DNA of 64,000 nt from Streptomyces sp. NBC_00094. GTDB taxonomy: Bacteria; Actinomycetota; Actinomycetes; Streptomycetales; Streptomycetaceae. A program made the translations under genes and the position numbers. Below the pieces are notes generated by a model. That model saw only the letters and a program-made list of their open reading frames with translations. It was not told the origin of the DNA and searched no databases. This document shows, piece after piece, positions 1-10,180 of the stretch. The stretch is taken from positions 3,663,501-3,727,500 of the forward strand of contig NZ_JAPEMB010000001.1 of NCBI RefSeq assembly GCF_026343125.1, written 5' to 3'. Each line of letters starts with the position of its first letter. The stretch's first letter is position 1.

Positions 1-184
1 TCATGTGGTCGGTGACCACCTCGACGGCGGCGCGAGCCTTGGCCCCGGCCACCGCCACGACGGTGGTCCGCACCGTCCGGTCTCCGTCCAATGCCCACAT
101 CAGGTCACCAGGAGCCACACTCTTCGCCTGGGCGCACCCCCCGACCACGTTCACCAACTGCTTGCTCGCCAGCCCGTACCCCAT
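1..184 (-). CDS. Hint/intein-like protein, 5' portion (gene runs off the left edge)
   Basis: An open frame starts at ATG 184 behind a strong GAGGGGG ribosome site and stays open to the window edge, giving 61 codons. After 16 residues comes GGCAQAKSVAPGDLMWALDG, which matches the N-terminal splicing block of inteins and Hint domains: a catalytic Cys (C17), a PGD turn and a short beta repeat. About 40 residues later VVTDH matches block B (T-x-x-H), except that the usual Thr is Val. The family splices or autoprocesses proteins or carries a homing endonuclease. It lies directly downstream of folE and could be co-transcribed with it. The 16-residue lead is too short for a normal host protein, so this looks like a stand-alone Hint or LAGLIDADG protein rather than an intein inside a housekeeping gene. 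The C-terminal blocks lie outside the window, so activity cannot be judged. Confidence 0.55.
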   Translation of the reverse strand, partial: MGYGLASKQLVNVVGGCAQAKSVAPGDLMWALDGDRTVRTTVVAVAGAKARAAVEVVTDHM

Positions 185-249
185 ACCGCCCCCTCGATCA
201 GCGATCAACCTCACCGATCCGGACGCTATGGGGCACTCTCGGCAGACCG

Positions 250-858
250 CTACGAGCGAGCCAATATCAGGGACATAGCCTCAGCCCGTGTAGTAGCGTC
301 ACGAAGTTGACCACGAACCGCCGAGGTCGTCGTCTTGGCACCGGGCTTACGGATGCCGCGCACCGACATGCACATGTGCTCCGCCTCGATCACGACGATC
401 GCGCCGCGGGCATCGAGGATGCGCATCAGGGAGTCGGCGATCTGGGTCGTGAGCCGCTCCTGCACCTGCGGGCGCCGGGCGAAGACGTCGACGAGTCGAG
501 CCAGCTTCGACAGTCCCGTGATCTTTCCCGAATCCGCAGGGATGTAGCCGATGTGGGCAACCCCGTGGAACGGCAAGAGATGATGTTCGCACTGGCTTAC
601 GATTTCGATGTCCTTCACGAGGACCATCTCATCGTGGCCGAGATCGAACGTCGTGGTCAGGACGTCCTCGGGCTTCTGCCAAAGTCCGGCGAACATCTCC
701 TTGTACGCCCGCGCCACACGCGCCGGCGTCTCTCGCAGTCCCTCGCGGTCCGGGTCCTCTCCGACCGCGATGAGGAGCTCTCGTACGGCGTTCTCGGCGC
801 GCTTCTCGTCGAACTCGCCGATCCTGCCCTCGCCGTCCAGCGTCACCGGGTCGGTCAT
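250..858 (-). CDS. folE: GTP cyclohydrolase I
   Basis: Converts GTP to 7,8-dihydroneopterin triphosphate, the first step of tetrahydrofolate synthesis; cytosolic decamer. The 202-residue protein carries the zinc-site motif SQCEHHLLPFHG (C90, H93) and the distal zinc Cys in HMCMSVRG (C163), so the site is complete and zinc-dependent. The length matches bacterial FolE. I chose ATG 858 (MTDPVTLDG) because the upstream in-frame extension (16 residues) runs into an 18-bp terminator hairpin. The gene lies downstream of ftsH but behind that terminator, so it probably has its own promoter or depends on read-through. The Hint-like gene follows about 65 bp downstream. Confidence 0.97.
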   Translation of the reverse strand: MTDPVTLDGEGRIGEFDEKRAENAVRELLIAVGEDPDREGLRETPARVARAYKEMFAGLWQKPEDVLTTTFDLGHDEMVLVKDIEIVSQCEHHLLPFHGVAHIGYIPADSGKITGLSKLARLVDVFARRPQVQERLTTQIADSLMRILDARGAIVVIEAEHMCMSVRGIRKPGAKTTTSAVRGQLRDATTRAEAMSLILARS

Positions 859-891
859 CTGTGCCTCGTTCCGTCTGAACCGATACGCGAA

Positions 892-933
892 ATGCCGCGC
901 CCTCACAGGCTAAAACCTGTGAGGGCGCGGCAT
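892..933 (-). terminator. Strong hairpin between ftsH and folE
   Basis: Positions 892-909 and 916-933 form a perfect 18-bp stem with a six-base loop (TTTTAG on the minus strand). It follows the ftsH stop at 957 and sits 34 bp ahead of the folE start. There is no U tract, which is usual for streptomycete terminators. Confidence 0.8.
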
Positions 934-956
934 CCATTCCGGGGTCGCCGGGACCG

Positions 957-2984
<2,028 letters not shown>

Positions 2985-2990
2985 CCATAC

Positions 2991-3006
2991 GGGGCGAGAA
3001 CGCCCC
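2991..3006 (-). other. Small hairpin in the ftsH leader
   Basis: A 6-bp perfect stem with loop (GGGGCG, CGCCCC) begins 7 bp upstream of the ftsH start codon. It could affect ribosome access; no regulatory function can be shown from sequence. Confidence 0.35.
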
Positions 3007-3095
3007 GTCCCTCCTGCCCGTAGGAAAATGCTGCTGTGAGTGCTGCTATGTGAAAAAGCTGTTCTTCGGACGGTACCTCAGCATCGTCGCCCGCG

Positions 3096-3130
3096 ACCGC
3101 CTTCCCGTGGTTCAACGGAGGGAAGGCGGT
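3096..3130 (-). terminator. Terminator between hpt and ftsH
   Basis: An 11-bp perfect stem (ACCGCCTTCCC at 3096-3106, GGGAAGGCGGT at 3120-3130) lies just after the hpt stop at 3168. Between the two (3141-3170) is a short threefold repeat of TTCAGCCGG-type units whose last copy contains the hpt stop codon. Confidence 0.65.
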
Positions 3131-3167
3131 GCGGGTTCCCCGTTCAGCCGGGTGTTCAGCCGGGTGC

Positions 3168-3707
3168 TCAGCCGCCGTAGACGTGCGGGGCGAGCGTGCC
3201 GACGAACGGCAGGTTCCGGTACTTCTCCGCGTAGTCGAGGCCGTAGCCGACGACGAACTCGTTGGGGATGTCGAAGCCGATCCACTTGACGTCGATCGCG
3301 ACCTTGGCGGCCTCGGGCTTACGCAGGAGGGTGCACACCTCCAGGGAGGCGGGCTCGCGCGAGCCGAGGTTCGACAGCAGCCAGGACAGGGTCAGGCCGG
3401 AGTCGATGATGTCCTCGACGATCAGGACGTGCTTGCCCTTGATGTCGGTGTCGAGGTCCTTGAGGATCCGGACGACGCCGGAGGACTGGGTACCGGCGCC
3501 GTACGAGGAGACGGCCATCCAGTCCATGGTGACGGGGGTGGACAGGGCGCGAGCCAGATCCGCCATCACCATCACCGCGCCCTTGAGGACGCCGACGATG
3601 AGCAGGTCCTTGCCCGCGTATTCCGCGTCGATCTTCGCGGCCAGCTCTGCCAGCTTGGCGTCGATCTCTTCCTTGGTGATGAGCACCGACTGGAGGTCGG
3701 TGCCCAT
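3168..3707 (-). CDS. hpt: Hypoxanthine phosphoribosyltransferase
   Basis: Purine salvage: transfers phosphoribosyl from PRPP to hypoxanthine or guanine to give IMP or GMP. The 179-residue protein from ATG 3707 contains the PRPP-binding motif VLIVEDIIDSGLTL (94-107), the SSYGAGTQSSG flexible loop (about 67-77), and the WIGFDIPNEFVVGYGLDYAEKYR C-terminal region that contacts the base. An alternative GTG start at 3722 would add five residues; neither start has an ideal ribosome site. tilS ends 41 bp upstream, so the two are almost certainly co-transcribed, as is common in bacteria. Confidence 0.96.
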   Translation of the reverse strand: MGTDLQSVLITKEEIDAKLAELAAKIDAEYAGKDLLIVGVLKGAVMVMADLARALSTPVTMDWMAVSSYGAGTQSSGVVRILKDLDTDIKGKHVLIVEDIIDSGLTLSWLLSNLGSREPASLEVCTLLRKPEAAKVAIDVKWIGFDIPNEFVVGYGLDYAEKYRNLPFVGTLAPHVYGG

Positions 3708-3748
3708 GTCCTTCTCGTTCACCCGGGTCACTTTCGTTGCAGCGTGCG

Positions 3749-4768
3749 TCAACCTTGCCGGATGACCAGTCTGCCACCCTGGCGGCGGGCTTCGACTCGG
3801 CCGGGCAGGTTGATGGCTCCTTGGCCGCGCCAGCCGGTGATGAGCCGGTCGACTTCCTCGATGTGGCGGGCGAAGAGGGATCCGGCGGGAGCGCCCTCGG
3901 CGATGACGGCGCGGCGCAGGACGCGGCGGCGTACGGCGGGGGGCAGGCCGACGAGCTTGGAGCACTCGAGGGTGCCCGCCTCGTCGCGTACGGCGGTCTC
4001 GGCGTCGGCGGCCCAGGTGTCGAGGGCGTCGGCGTCGTCGCGGGAGAGCTGGGCCGTACGGGCGAGGGCTTCGACGACGCCCTTGCCGAGGGCCTTCTCG
4101 AGGGCGGGGAGGCCTTCGTGGCGGAGCCGGGAGCGGGTGTACGCGGGGTCGCTGTTGTGGGGGTCGTCCCAGACGGCGAGTTCCTGCGCGATGCAGGCCT
4201 TGCGGATCGTCTGGCGGTCGAGCTGGAGGAAGGGGCGGCGGTAGCGGCCGGCGGCCCCGGAGATGGCGGCCATGCCGGAGAGGGAGCGGATGCCGGAGCC
4301 GCGGGCGAGGCCGAGGAGGACGGTCTCCGCCTGGTCGTCGCGGGTGTGGCCGAGGAGGATCGCGGCGGCGCCGTGCCGTTCGGCGGCGGCGTCGAGGGCG
4401 GCGTAGCGCGCGTCGCGGGCCGCGGCCTCGGGTCCGCCTTCGCGGCCGACGGTGACGGCGACGGCCTCGACGGGGGTGAGGCCGAGGGCGGTCATGCGTC
4501 CGGCGACCTCGGCGGCCCGGGTGTCGGAACCGTCCTGGAGGCCGTGGTCGACGGTGATGCCGCCGGCGCGTACGGGGAGCTTCCGCGTCTCGAAGGCGAG
4601 GGCGGAGGCGAGCGCCATGGAGTCGGCGCCTCCGGAGCAGGCGACGAGCACGAGGGGTTCGTGTCCGTCGTGCGCGGTGGCGGGGTCGGTCTGGTGCTCG
4701 GTGAGAACGTCGTGGAGTACGCGGCGGACCGCCAGGCGTATCGCCGCGACCGCAGGATGGGGACCCAT
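3749..4768 (-). CDS. tilS: tRNA(Ile)-lysidine synthetase
   Basis: Modifies C34 of the CAU-anticodon tRNA-Ile to lysidine so that it reads AUA; essential and cytosolic. The 339-residue protein has the N-type ATP pyrophosphatase P-loop SGGADS at 45-50, and the GHTRDDQAETVLLGLARGSG stretch near residue 140 is characteristic of TilS. It starts at ATG 4768. It heads the tilS-hpt pair, with 206 bp separating it from the upstream metalloprotease gene. Confidence 0.95.
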   Translation of the reverse strand: MGPHPAVAAIRLAVRRVLHDVLTEHQTDPATAHDGHEPLVLVACSGGADSMALASALAFETRKLPVRAGGITVDHGLQDGSDTRAAEVAGRMTALGLTPVEAVAVTVGREGGPEAAARDARYAALDAAAERHGAAAILLGHTRDDQAETVLLGLARGSGIRSLSGMAAISGAAGRYRRPFLQLDRQTIRKACIAQELAVWDDPHNSDPAYTRSRLRHEGLPALEKALGKGVVEALARTAQLSRDDADALDTWAADAETAVRDEAGTLECSKLVGLPPAVRRRVLRRAVIAEGAPAGSLFARHIEEVDRLITGWRGQGAINLPGRVEARRQGGRLVIRQG

Positions 4769-4975
4769 GTCCGGTGCCCTTCGTGATGGGGTGGGGTGCC
4801 TCGGTCGGAGTCTTAACGGTCGGAAAGGGGGGTTCGGTCACTCAGAGTGCGTCGATGGTGACAGAAACCCGGCCGTTACCCGAGCATTGCACGCCTCACC
4901 CCATGCTCAGGGTCCCTCGGATGGGTGATTGGCGGGTTGTTCTCCTGCGTTGCTACGCCGTCCGGCGCACCTGTC

Positions 4976-6115
4976 TCACGAGTCTGCCTTACGGTGCACC
5001 CTCGCGATCCAGTCGGCGGGTGCGGCGATCTCGGCCTTGGTGGGGAGCGTGTTGGGGGAGGTCCACACGCGGTTGAAGCCGTCCATGCCGACCTGGTCGA
5101 CGACGGCGCGGACGAAGCGCTCGCCGTCGCGGTACTGGCGGAGTTTGGCGTCGAGGCCGAGGAGCTTGCGCAGGGCGAGGTCGAGGCGGGAGGCGCCGCG
5201 GGCGCGTCGCTGCTGGAACTTCTCGCGGATCTCGGCGACGGAGGGGACGACCTGGGGGCCGACGCCGTCCATGACGTAGTCGGCGTGGCCTTCGAGCAGG
5301 GACATGACGGCGGTGAGGCGGCCGAGGATCTCGCGCTGCTCCGGGGTCTGGACGATCTCGACGAGGGAGGGGGAGGGTTCGCCCACCTCGCCCTCGGGGC
5401 GGCCGCCGGCGAGGGCCTGGGCGGCTTCGCGGAGGCGTTCGACGACGGTGCCGGGGTCGACGTCGGTGGCGGCGAGAAAGGACTGGATCTCGCCCTGGAG
5501 ATGGTCGCGGAGCCAGGGGACGGCGGTGAACTGGGTGCGGTGGGTCTCCTCGTGGAGGCAGACCCAGAGCCGGAAGTCGTGCGGCGAGACGTCGAGTTCG
5601 CGTTCGACGTGGACGATGTTGGGGGCGACGAGGAGGAGTCGGCCGCCGCCGTTGGCGCCGGCGGGGAGTTCGCGGGTGGCGGGGGCGAAGGTCTCGTACT
5701 GGCCGAGGATGCGGGAGGCGAGGAAGGACAGGAGCATCCCGAGTTCGACGCCGGTGACCTTGCCGCCGACGGCGCCGAGGACGGCGTTGCCGGGGGTGGT
5801 GGAGCGGCGTTCCTGCATCTTGCCGAGGAGGGGGGTGAGGAGTTCGCGGAAGCCGGCGACGTTGGCCTTGATCCAGCCTGCGCGGTCCACGACGAGGACG
5901 GGGGTGTCGTGGACGTCGGCGCCCTCGGGGAGCATCCGGGTGTAGGCGCGGACGTGTTGCTCGGAGGCTTTGGCGTGCTTGCGGAGTTCGGCGACGACCT
6001 CGCGGGCCTCGTCGCGGCTGACTTCGGGTCCGGGCCGCACGAGGCGGGTCGCGGTCGCGACCGCGAGGTTCCAGTCGACCATCCCGGATGTGCCTGCGCC
6101 ACCGATGCTCGTCAT
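4976..6115 (-). CDS. Zinc-dependent metalloprotease-like protein (DUF2342 family)
   Basis: A 379-residue soluble protein of the actinobacterial DUF2342 family, sometimes labelled coenzyme F420 biosynthesis-associated. The zincin motif HEETH is at 188-192 in LWVCLHEETHRTQF, consistent with a metal site. There is no signal peptide or membrane helix. The substrate is unknown. The ATG at 6115 lacks a ribosome site but has TACGGT about 8 bp upstream, so the transcript may be leaderless. Its place upstream of tilS and downstream of the dac gene is conserved in Streptomyces. Confidence 0.8.
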   Translation of the reverse strand: MTSIGGAGTSGMVDWNLAVATATRLVRPGPEVSRDEAREVVAELRKHAKASEQHVRAYTRMLPEGADVHDTPVLVVDRAGWIKANVAGFRELLTPLLGKMQERRSTTPGNAVLGAVGGKVTGVELGMLLSFLASRILGQYETFAPATRELPAGANGGGRLLLVAPNIVHVERELDVSPHDFRLWVCLHEETHRTQFTAVPWLRDHLQGEIQSFLAATDVDPGTVVERLREAAQALAGGRPEGEVGEPSPSLVEIVQTPEQREILGRLTAVMSLLEGHADYVMDGVGPQVVPSVAEIREKFQQRRARGASRLDLALRKLLGLDAKLRQYRDGERFVRAVVDQVGMDGFNRVWTSPNTLPTKAEIAAPADWIARVHRKADS

Positions 6116-6219
6116 GCGTCAACCGTACGGTCTCGGCGCCCGATCGGTGCGGGTTCGGTGCGGGTCGGGTCCGGCGAGGCGGCGTGTGTCGTGGGGGTGG
6201 CGCGCCGCTGGAGCGGGCG

Positions 6220-7707
6220 TCAGCCCGTGGTCGCGAGGGCCGCGGCGAGACGGTCGAGGGCGGGTTGCGCCTCGTACGGGGAGAGGGTGCGCCCGGCGAG
6301 GAAGGCGAAGGCGAGGAGTCGTCCGTCGGCGGTGACGACCGTGCCGGCGAGGGCGTTGACGCCGGTGAGGGTGCCGCTCTTGGCGCGGACGAATCCGGTG
6401 CCGTCGGGTGCGGTGCCGAAGCGGCCGGCGAGGGTGCCGGTGAAGCCGCCGACGGGCAGGCCGGTGAGGAGCGGGCGGAGGGCCGGGCGGGCGGGGTCGG
6501 CCGCGCGGGTGAGGAGGGCGGTGAGGAGGGTGGCGGAGACGCGGTCGCGGCGGTCGAGTCCGCTGCCGTCGGCGAAGCGGGTGCCGGCGAGGGGGAGGCC
6601 GAGTTCGGCGAGTTCGTCCCGTACGGCCTTCTCGGCTCCTTCGAAGCTCGCGGGCTGCTTGCGGGCGAGGGCGGTCTGCCGGGCGAGGGCCTCGGCGAGG
6701 TCGTTGTCGCTGTGGGTGAGGGTGCGCTCGGCGAGGTCGGAGAGGGGGGCGGAGTACGTACGGGCGAGGGGGGCGGCCTTCGGGGCGCTCCCGGGGGTGC
6801 CGGTGGCCTTGGCGGGGGCGTCCGTGGCCTTGGCGGGGGCGTCCGTGGCGTGGTTGCGGGTGCCGGTGACCTTGGTGGGGGTGCCGGTGACCTTGACGCC
6901 GGCGTCGGCGAGGAGGCCGGCGAAGGCGGTGGCGGTGTCGCCGGCCGGGTCGGCGGTGCGGGGCGCGGGGCCGCTGCGGCTGTCGTCGAGGCGCCCCTCG
7001 TGGGTCATGAGGGCGGTGACGGGGGCGATGTTCTCGTTGGGGCCGATGGGGTGGAGCTCGGGGCCCTGGTAGAGGCTCGTGTCGTAGGCGAGCCGTACGG
7101 AGGCGTGGCCGCGGGCCGTGAGGGCGCGGGCGGTGTCCGCGGCGAGGGCCTTGAGCCGGGCCGGGTCGAGGGTGGGGTCGCCGCCGCCGACGAGGGTGAC
7201 GGTGCGGCCGTCGGCGGAGGCCGTGACGGTGGTGGGGATGCGGTGGTCGGGGCCGAGGGCGGAGAGCGCGGCCCCGACGGTGGCGATCTTGACGGTGGAG
7301 GCCGGCGTCATGGGGGTCGTGGCGCCCTCCCCGTACAGCTGGGTGCCGGTGGCGGTGTCGACGACGGAGGCCGTACGGAGCGGGCCGAGGCCGGGGGCGG
7401 CGAGGAGCGGTACGAGGGCGGCGGCGAGGTCCGCGGGGCGGCCGGCGGGGCGCTCGGCGGCGGCCGGGGCGGGCAGCGCGGGGAGCACGCCGGGGGCGCT
7501 GGGGGCGGGCGCGGGGCGGCGGGGTGCGACGGGGACCGGGGGCGGGGCGTGATGCGCGCCACCCGCCGCGGGGGCGGCGGCCCGGGCCCGCTCGGCCGTA
7601 CGCTGACCCGAGTCCCACGGGCCGGCCGAGGTCACCGCCACGGCGGCCAGGGTCAGACCGAGGGCGGCGGAGCCCGCCGTGAGCTGCCACATCCTCGGCT
7701 CCGGCAT
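6220..7707 (-). CDS. dac: D-alanyl-D-alanine carboxypeptidase/endopeptidase (PBP4, family S13)
   Basis: Trims or cleaves peptidoglycan cross-links outside the cell. The 495-residue protein from ATG 7707 has a hydrophobic export segment (about 10-28), a Pro/Ala linker (about 40-95), the active-site S-T-V-K at 137-140 (TPASTVKIA), SDN at 333-335 and KSGT at 443-446, which are the three penicillin-binding motifs in the right order. The large domain inserted between SxxK and SDN is typical of PBP4; it contains a Thr/Ala/Lys-rich repeat (TGTPTKVTGT, ATDAPAKATDAPAK, about 273-310). A GTG at 7761 would add 18 residues; I preferred 7707 because AAGGGG precedes it. Divergent from ppa. Confidence 0.92.
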   Translation of the reverse strand: MPEPRMWQLTAGSAALGLTLAAVAVTSAGPWDSGQRTAERARAAAPAAGGAHHAPPPVPVAPRRPAPAPSAPGVLPALPAPAAAERPAGRPADLAAALVPLLAAPGLGPLRTASVVDTATGTQLYGEGATTPMTPASTVKIATVGAALSALGPDHRIPTTVTASADGRTVTLVGGGDPTLDPARLKALAADTARALTARGHASVRLAYDTSLYQGPELHPIGPNENIAPVTALMTHEGRLDDSRSGPAPRTADPAGDTATAFAGLLADAGVKVTGTPTKVTGTRNHATDAPAKATDAPAKATGTPGSAPKAAPLARTYSAPLSDLAERTLTHSDNDLAEALARQTALARKQPASFEGAEKAVRDELAELGLPLAGTRFADGSGLDRRDRVSATLLTALLTRAADPARPALRPLLTGLPVGGFTGTLAGRFGTAPDGTGFVRAKSGTLTGVNALAGTVVTADGRLLAFAFLAGRTLSPYEAQPALDRLAAALATTG

Positions 7708-7810
7708 GAGATGACCAGCCCCTTTCGCGATCACGGTCGTCCGTGAGGGACACTTAATCACCGCGCGTCGTCGCGAGCATTCACTTGTGTTGATTCAGGA
7801 GGAGCCACCC

Positions 7811-8302
7811 GTGGAGTTCGACGTTCTCATCGAGATCCCGAAGGGATCGCGGAACAAGTACGAGGTCGACCACGAGACGGGTCGCATCCGCCTGGACCGT
7901 CGTCTCTTCACGTCGACGGCCTACCCGACCGACTACGGCTACGTCGAGAACACCCTCGGTGAGGACGGCGACCCGCTGGACGCGCTGGTCATCCTCGACG
8001 AGCCGACGTTCCCGGGCTGCCTCATCAAGTGCCGCGCCATCGGCATGTTCCGCATGACGGACGAGGCGGGCGGCGACGACAAGCTGCTGTGCGTCCCGGC
8101 CACCGACCCGCGCATGGAGCACCTGCGGGACATCCACCACGTGTCGGAGTTCGACCGCCTGGAGATCCAGCACTTCTTCGAGGTCTACAAGGACCTGGAG
8201 CCGGGCAAGTCGGTCGAGGGCGCCGACTGGGTCGGCCGCGCCGAGGCCGAGGAAGAGATCGAGAAGTCCTACGCGCGCGCCAAGGAGCAGGGCGGCCACT
8301 GA
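7811..8302 (+). CDS. ppa: Inorganic pyrophosphatase
   Basis: Hydrolyses pyrophosphate to phosphate, pulling biosynthetic reactions forward; cytosolic. The 163-residue protein has the family I catalytic segment around EDGDPLDALV (Asp cluster about 54-60) and the substrate-binding IPKGSRNKYE near the N-terminus. The start is GTG 7811 behind a strong GGAGG about 9 bp upstream. It is transcribed divergently from dac across about 100 bp. Confidence 0.98.
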   Translation: MEFDVLIEIPKGSRNKYEVDHETGRIRLDRRLFTSTAYPTDYGYVENTLGEDGDPLDALVILDEPTFPGCLIKCRAIGMFRMTDEAGGDDKLLCVPATDPRMEHLRDIHHVSEFDRLEIQHFFEVYKDLEPGKSVEGADWVGRAEAEEEIEKSYARAKEQGGH

Positions 8303-8335
8303 GGCTGTGCTCTTCTGAGCTTCTGATCGTGTGAC

Positions 8336-8369
8336 AGGCGGTGCACCTCTTCGGGGGTGCGCCGCCTTT
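8336..8369 (+). terminator. Terminator after ppa
   Basis: A 12-bp stem with one G-T wobble (AGGCGGTGCACC at 8336-8347, GGTGCGCCGCCT at 8356-8367) is followed by TTTC. It separates ppa from the exporter gene. Confidence 0.75.
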
Positions 8370-8430
8370 CGCACATCCGTCGCACACTCATACTGGAAGC
8401 CACGGTTCCCGAGGTAGTGAGGCGGACAGA

Positions 8431-10110
8431 GTGGTGGCGGAGCCGGACGGCTCGAAGGGTGCTCCGGGCGAGGTTCCGGAGGACCGGAAGCCGCAGTCGG
8501 ACGAGGCGCGGAGCGCGTTCGTCCCGCCGGCCGGGGTCGAGCAGCCAGCGCCGCCGGAGGAGGAGCATCCGACCTCCGAGTTCGCGCTTCCCCCTGGGCT
8601 GACGGCGGAGCCGCCGGCGGAGCAGGAGGGTTCGGCGTTCGCGACGCCGGCCGGGTACTCGGCGGACGCGGCGCAGCACTCGCCGCCCGCTTTCACCCCG
8701 GCGTACGGGGTGCCCTTGGTGCGGCTGCCGCACGGTGCCCCGTGGCAGGACCGGATGCGGACCATGCTGCGGCTGCCGGTGGGTGACCGGCCGATGCCGG
8801 AGGCGACGCGCAAGGAGGACGAGGCGGGGCCCTCGGTGCCGCGCGTCCTCGACCTGACCCTGCGCATCGGCGAGCTGCTGCTCGCGGGCGGGGAGGGCGC
8901 GGAGGACGTCGAGGCGGCGATGTTCGTGATCTGCCGCTCGTACGGTCTTGACCGGGTCGAGCCGACGGTGACGTTCACCCTGCTCTCCGTCACGTACCAG
9001 CCGTCGCTCGTGGACGACCCGATCACGGCGAACCGGACGGTACGGCGCCGGGGCACGGACTACACGCGGCTCGCGGCGGTCTACACGCTGCTCGCCGACA
9101 TCAACGCGCAGGCGCACGAGGTGACGCCCGAGGAGGCGTACCGGCGGCTTGCGGAGATACGGCGCAACCGGCATCCGTATCCGGGGTGGGCCCTGACGGC
9201 GGCGGCGGGCGTGCTGGCCGGTGCGGCCTCGGTGCTGCTCGGCGGCGGTCCGACGGTCTTCCTGGTGGCGGCGCTCGGCGCGGTGCTCGGCGACCGGCTG
9301 GCGTGGCTGTGCGCGGGGCGCGGGCTGCCGGAGTTCTACCAGTTCCTGGTGGCGGCGATGCCGCCTGCGGCGATGGGCGTGCTCCTGACGCTGCTCCACG
9401 CGGATCTGCGGCCTTCGGCGGTGATCACCGGTGGGCTGTTCGCGCTGATCCCGGGGCGGGCGCTGGTGGCGGCGGTGCAGGACGGTCTGACCGGTTTCTA
9501 CATCACGGCCTCGGCCCGGCTCCTGGAGGTCGCGTACTTCTTCGTGGCGATCGTGGTGGGCGTGCTGTCCGTGCTGTACATCGCGGTGCAGTTCGACGCC
9601 CAGCTGAACCCGGAGGGGGCGCTGCGGGCGGTGGAGCGGCCGGTGACGCAGATCCTGGCGTCGATGGTGCTGTGCGCGACCTTCGCGATCCTGTTGCAGC
9701 AGTCGCGGGCGACGGTGCTCTTCGCGACGCTGAACGGTGGGGTCGCGTGGGTGATCTACGCGTCGATCGCGGTGACCGCGGGCGGGTCCACGGTGATGGC
9801 GACGGCCGTGGCGGCGGGTCTGGTGGGACTCTTCGGGCAGCTGATCGCCCGCTACCACCACACGTCCTCGCTGCCGTACGTGACGGCGGCGATCGGGCCG
9901 CTGCTGCCCGGTTCGGCGACGTACTTCGGGGTGCTCGCGATCGCCCAGAACAACCTGGACCAGGGCTTCGCCTCGCTGGCGAAGGCGGCGGCCCTGGCGC
10001 TGGCGATCGCGATCGGGGTGAACCTGGGAGGCGAGCTGGCGCGCTTCTTCATGGCGGCCCCCGGCGCGGCGTCGGCCCGACGGGCCGCCAAGCGCACCAG
10101 GGGCTTCTAG
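8431..10110 (+). CDS. Threonine/serine exporter family protein (ThrE-like, DUF1212)
   Basis: Integral membrane protein of the ThrE family, which exports threonine and serine in corynebacteria. The start is GTG 8431 with GAGG 8 bp upstream, giving 559 residues. About 105 N-terminal residues are hydrophilic and rich in Pro/Glu. The conserved ThrE core follows (LDLTLRIGELLLAGGEGAEDVEAAM), with its cytosolic YGLDRVEPTVTFT region. From about residue 245 there are roughly ten hydrophobic segments in the usual two-block ThrE_2 plus DUF3815 layout. It is monocistronic, with terminators on both sides. The substrate cannot be deduced from the sequence. Confidence 0.85.
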   Translation: MVAEPDGSKGAPGEVPEDRKPQSDEARSAFVPPAGVEQPAPPEEEHPTSEFALPPGLTAEPPAEQEGSAFATPAGYSADAAQHSPPAFTPAYGVPLVRLPHGAPWQDRMRTMLRLPVGDRPMPEATRKEDEAGPSVPRVLDLTLRIGELLLAGGEGAEDVEAAMFVICRSYGLDRVEPTVTFTLLSVTYQPSLVDDPITANRTVRRRGTDYTRLAAVYTLLADINAQAHEVTPEEAYRRLAEIRRNRHPYPGWALTAAAGVLAGAASVLLGGGPTVFLVAALGAVLGDRLAWLCAGRGLPEFYQFLVAAMPPAAMGVLLTLLHADLRPSAVITGGLFALIPGRALVAAVQDGLTGFYITASARLLEVAYFFVAIVVGVLSVLYIAVQFDAQLNPEGALRAVERPVTQILASMVLCATFAILLQQSRATVLFATLNGGVAWVIYASIAVTAGGSTVMATAVAAGLVGLFGQLIARYHHTSSLPYVTAAIGPLLPGSATYFGVLAIAQNNLDQGFASLAKAAALALAIAIGVNLGGELARFFMAAPGAASARRAAKRTRGF

Positions 10111-10117
10111 GGCGCCA

Positions 10118-10166
10118 AGGCAAGACACCCCCTAAGGCCTGTCCGGCCTTAGGGGGTGTCTTGCCT
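10118..10166. terminator. Bidirectional terminator, perfect 22-bp stem
   Basis: Two 22-base arms (10118-10139 and 10145-10166) pair perfectly around a TGTCC loop. The element lies between the convergent exporter (ends 10110) and dedA (ends 10181). The AGGCC-TGTCC-GGCCT tip is repeated at about 10168-10182, reaching into the dedA stop codon. Confidence 0.9.
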
Positions 10167-10180
10167 GAGGCCTGTCCGGC

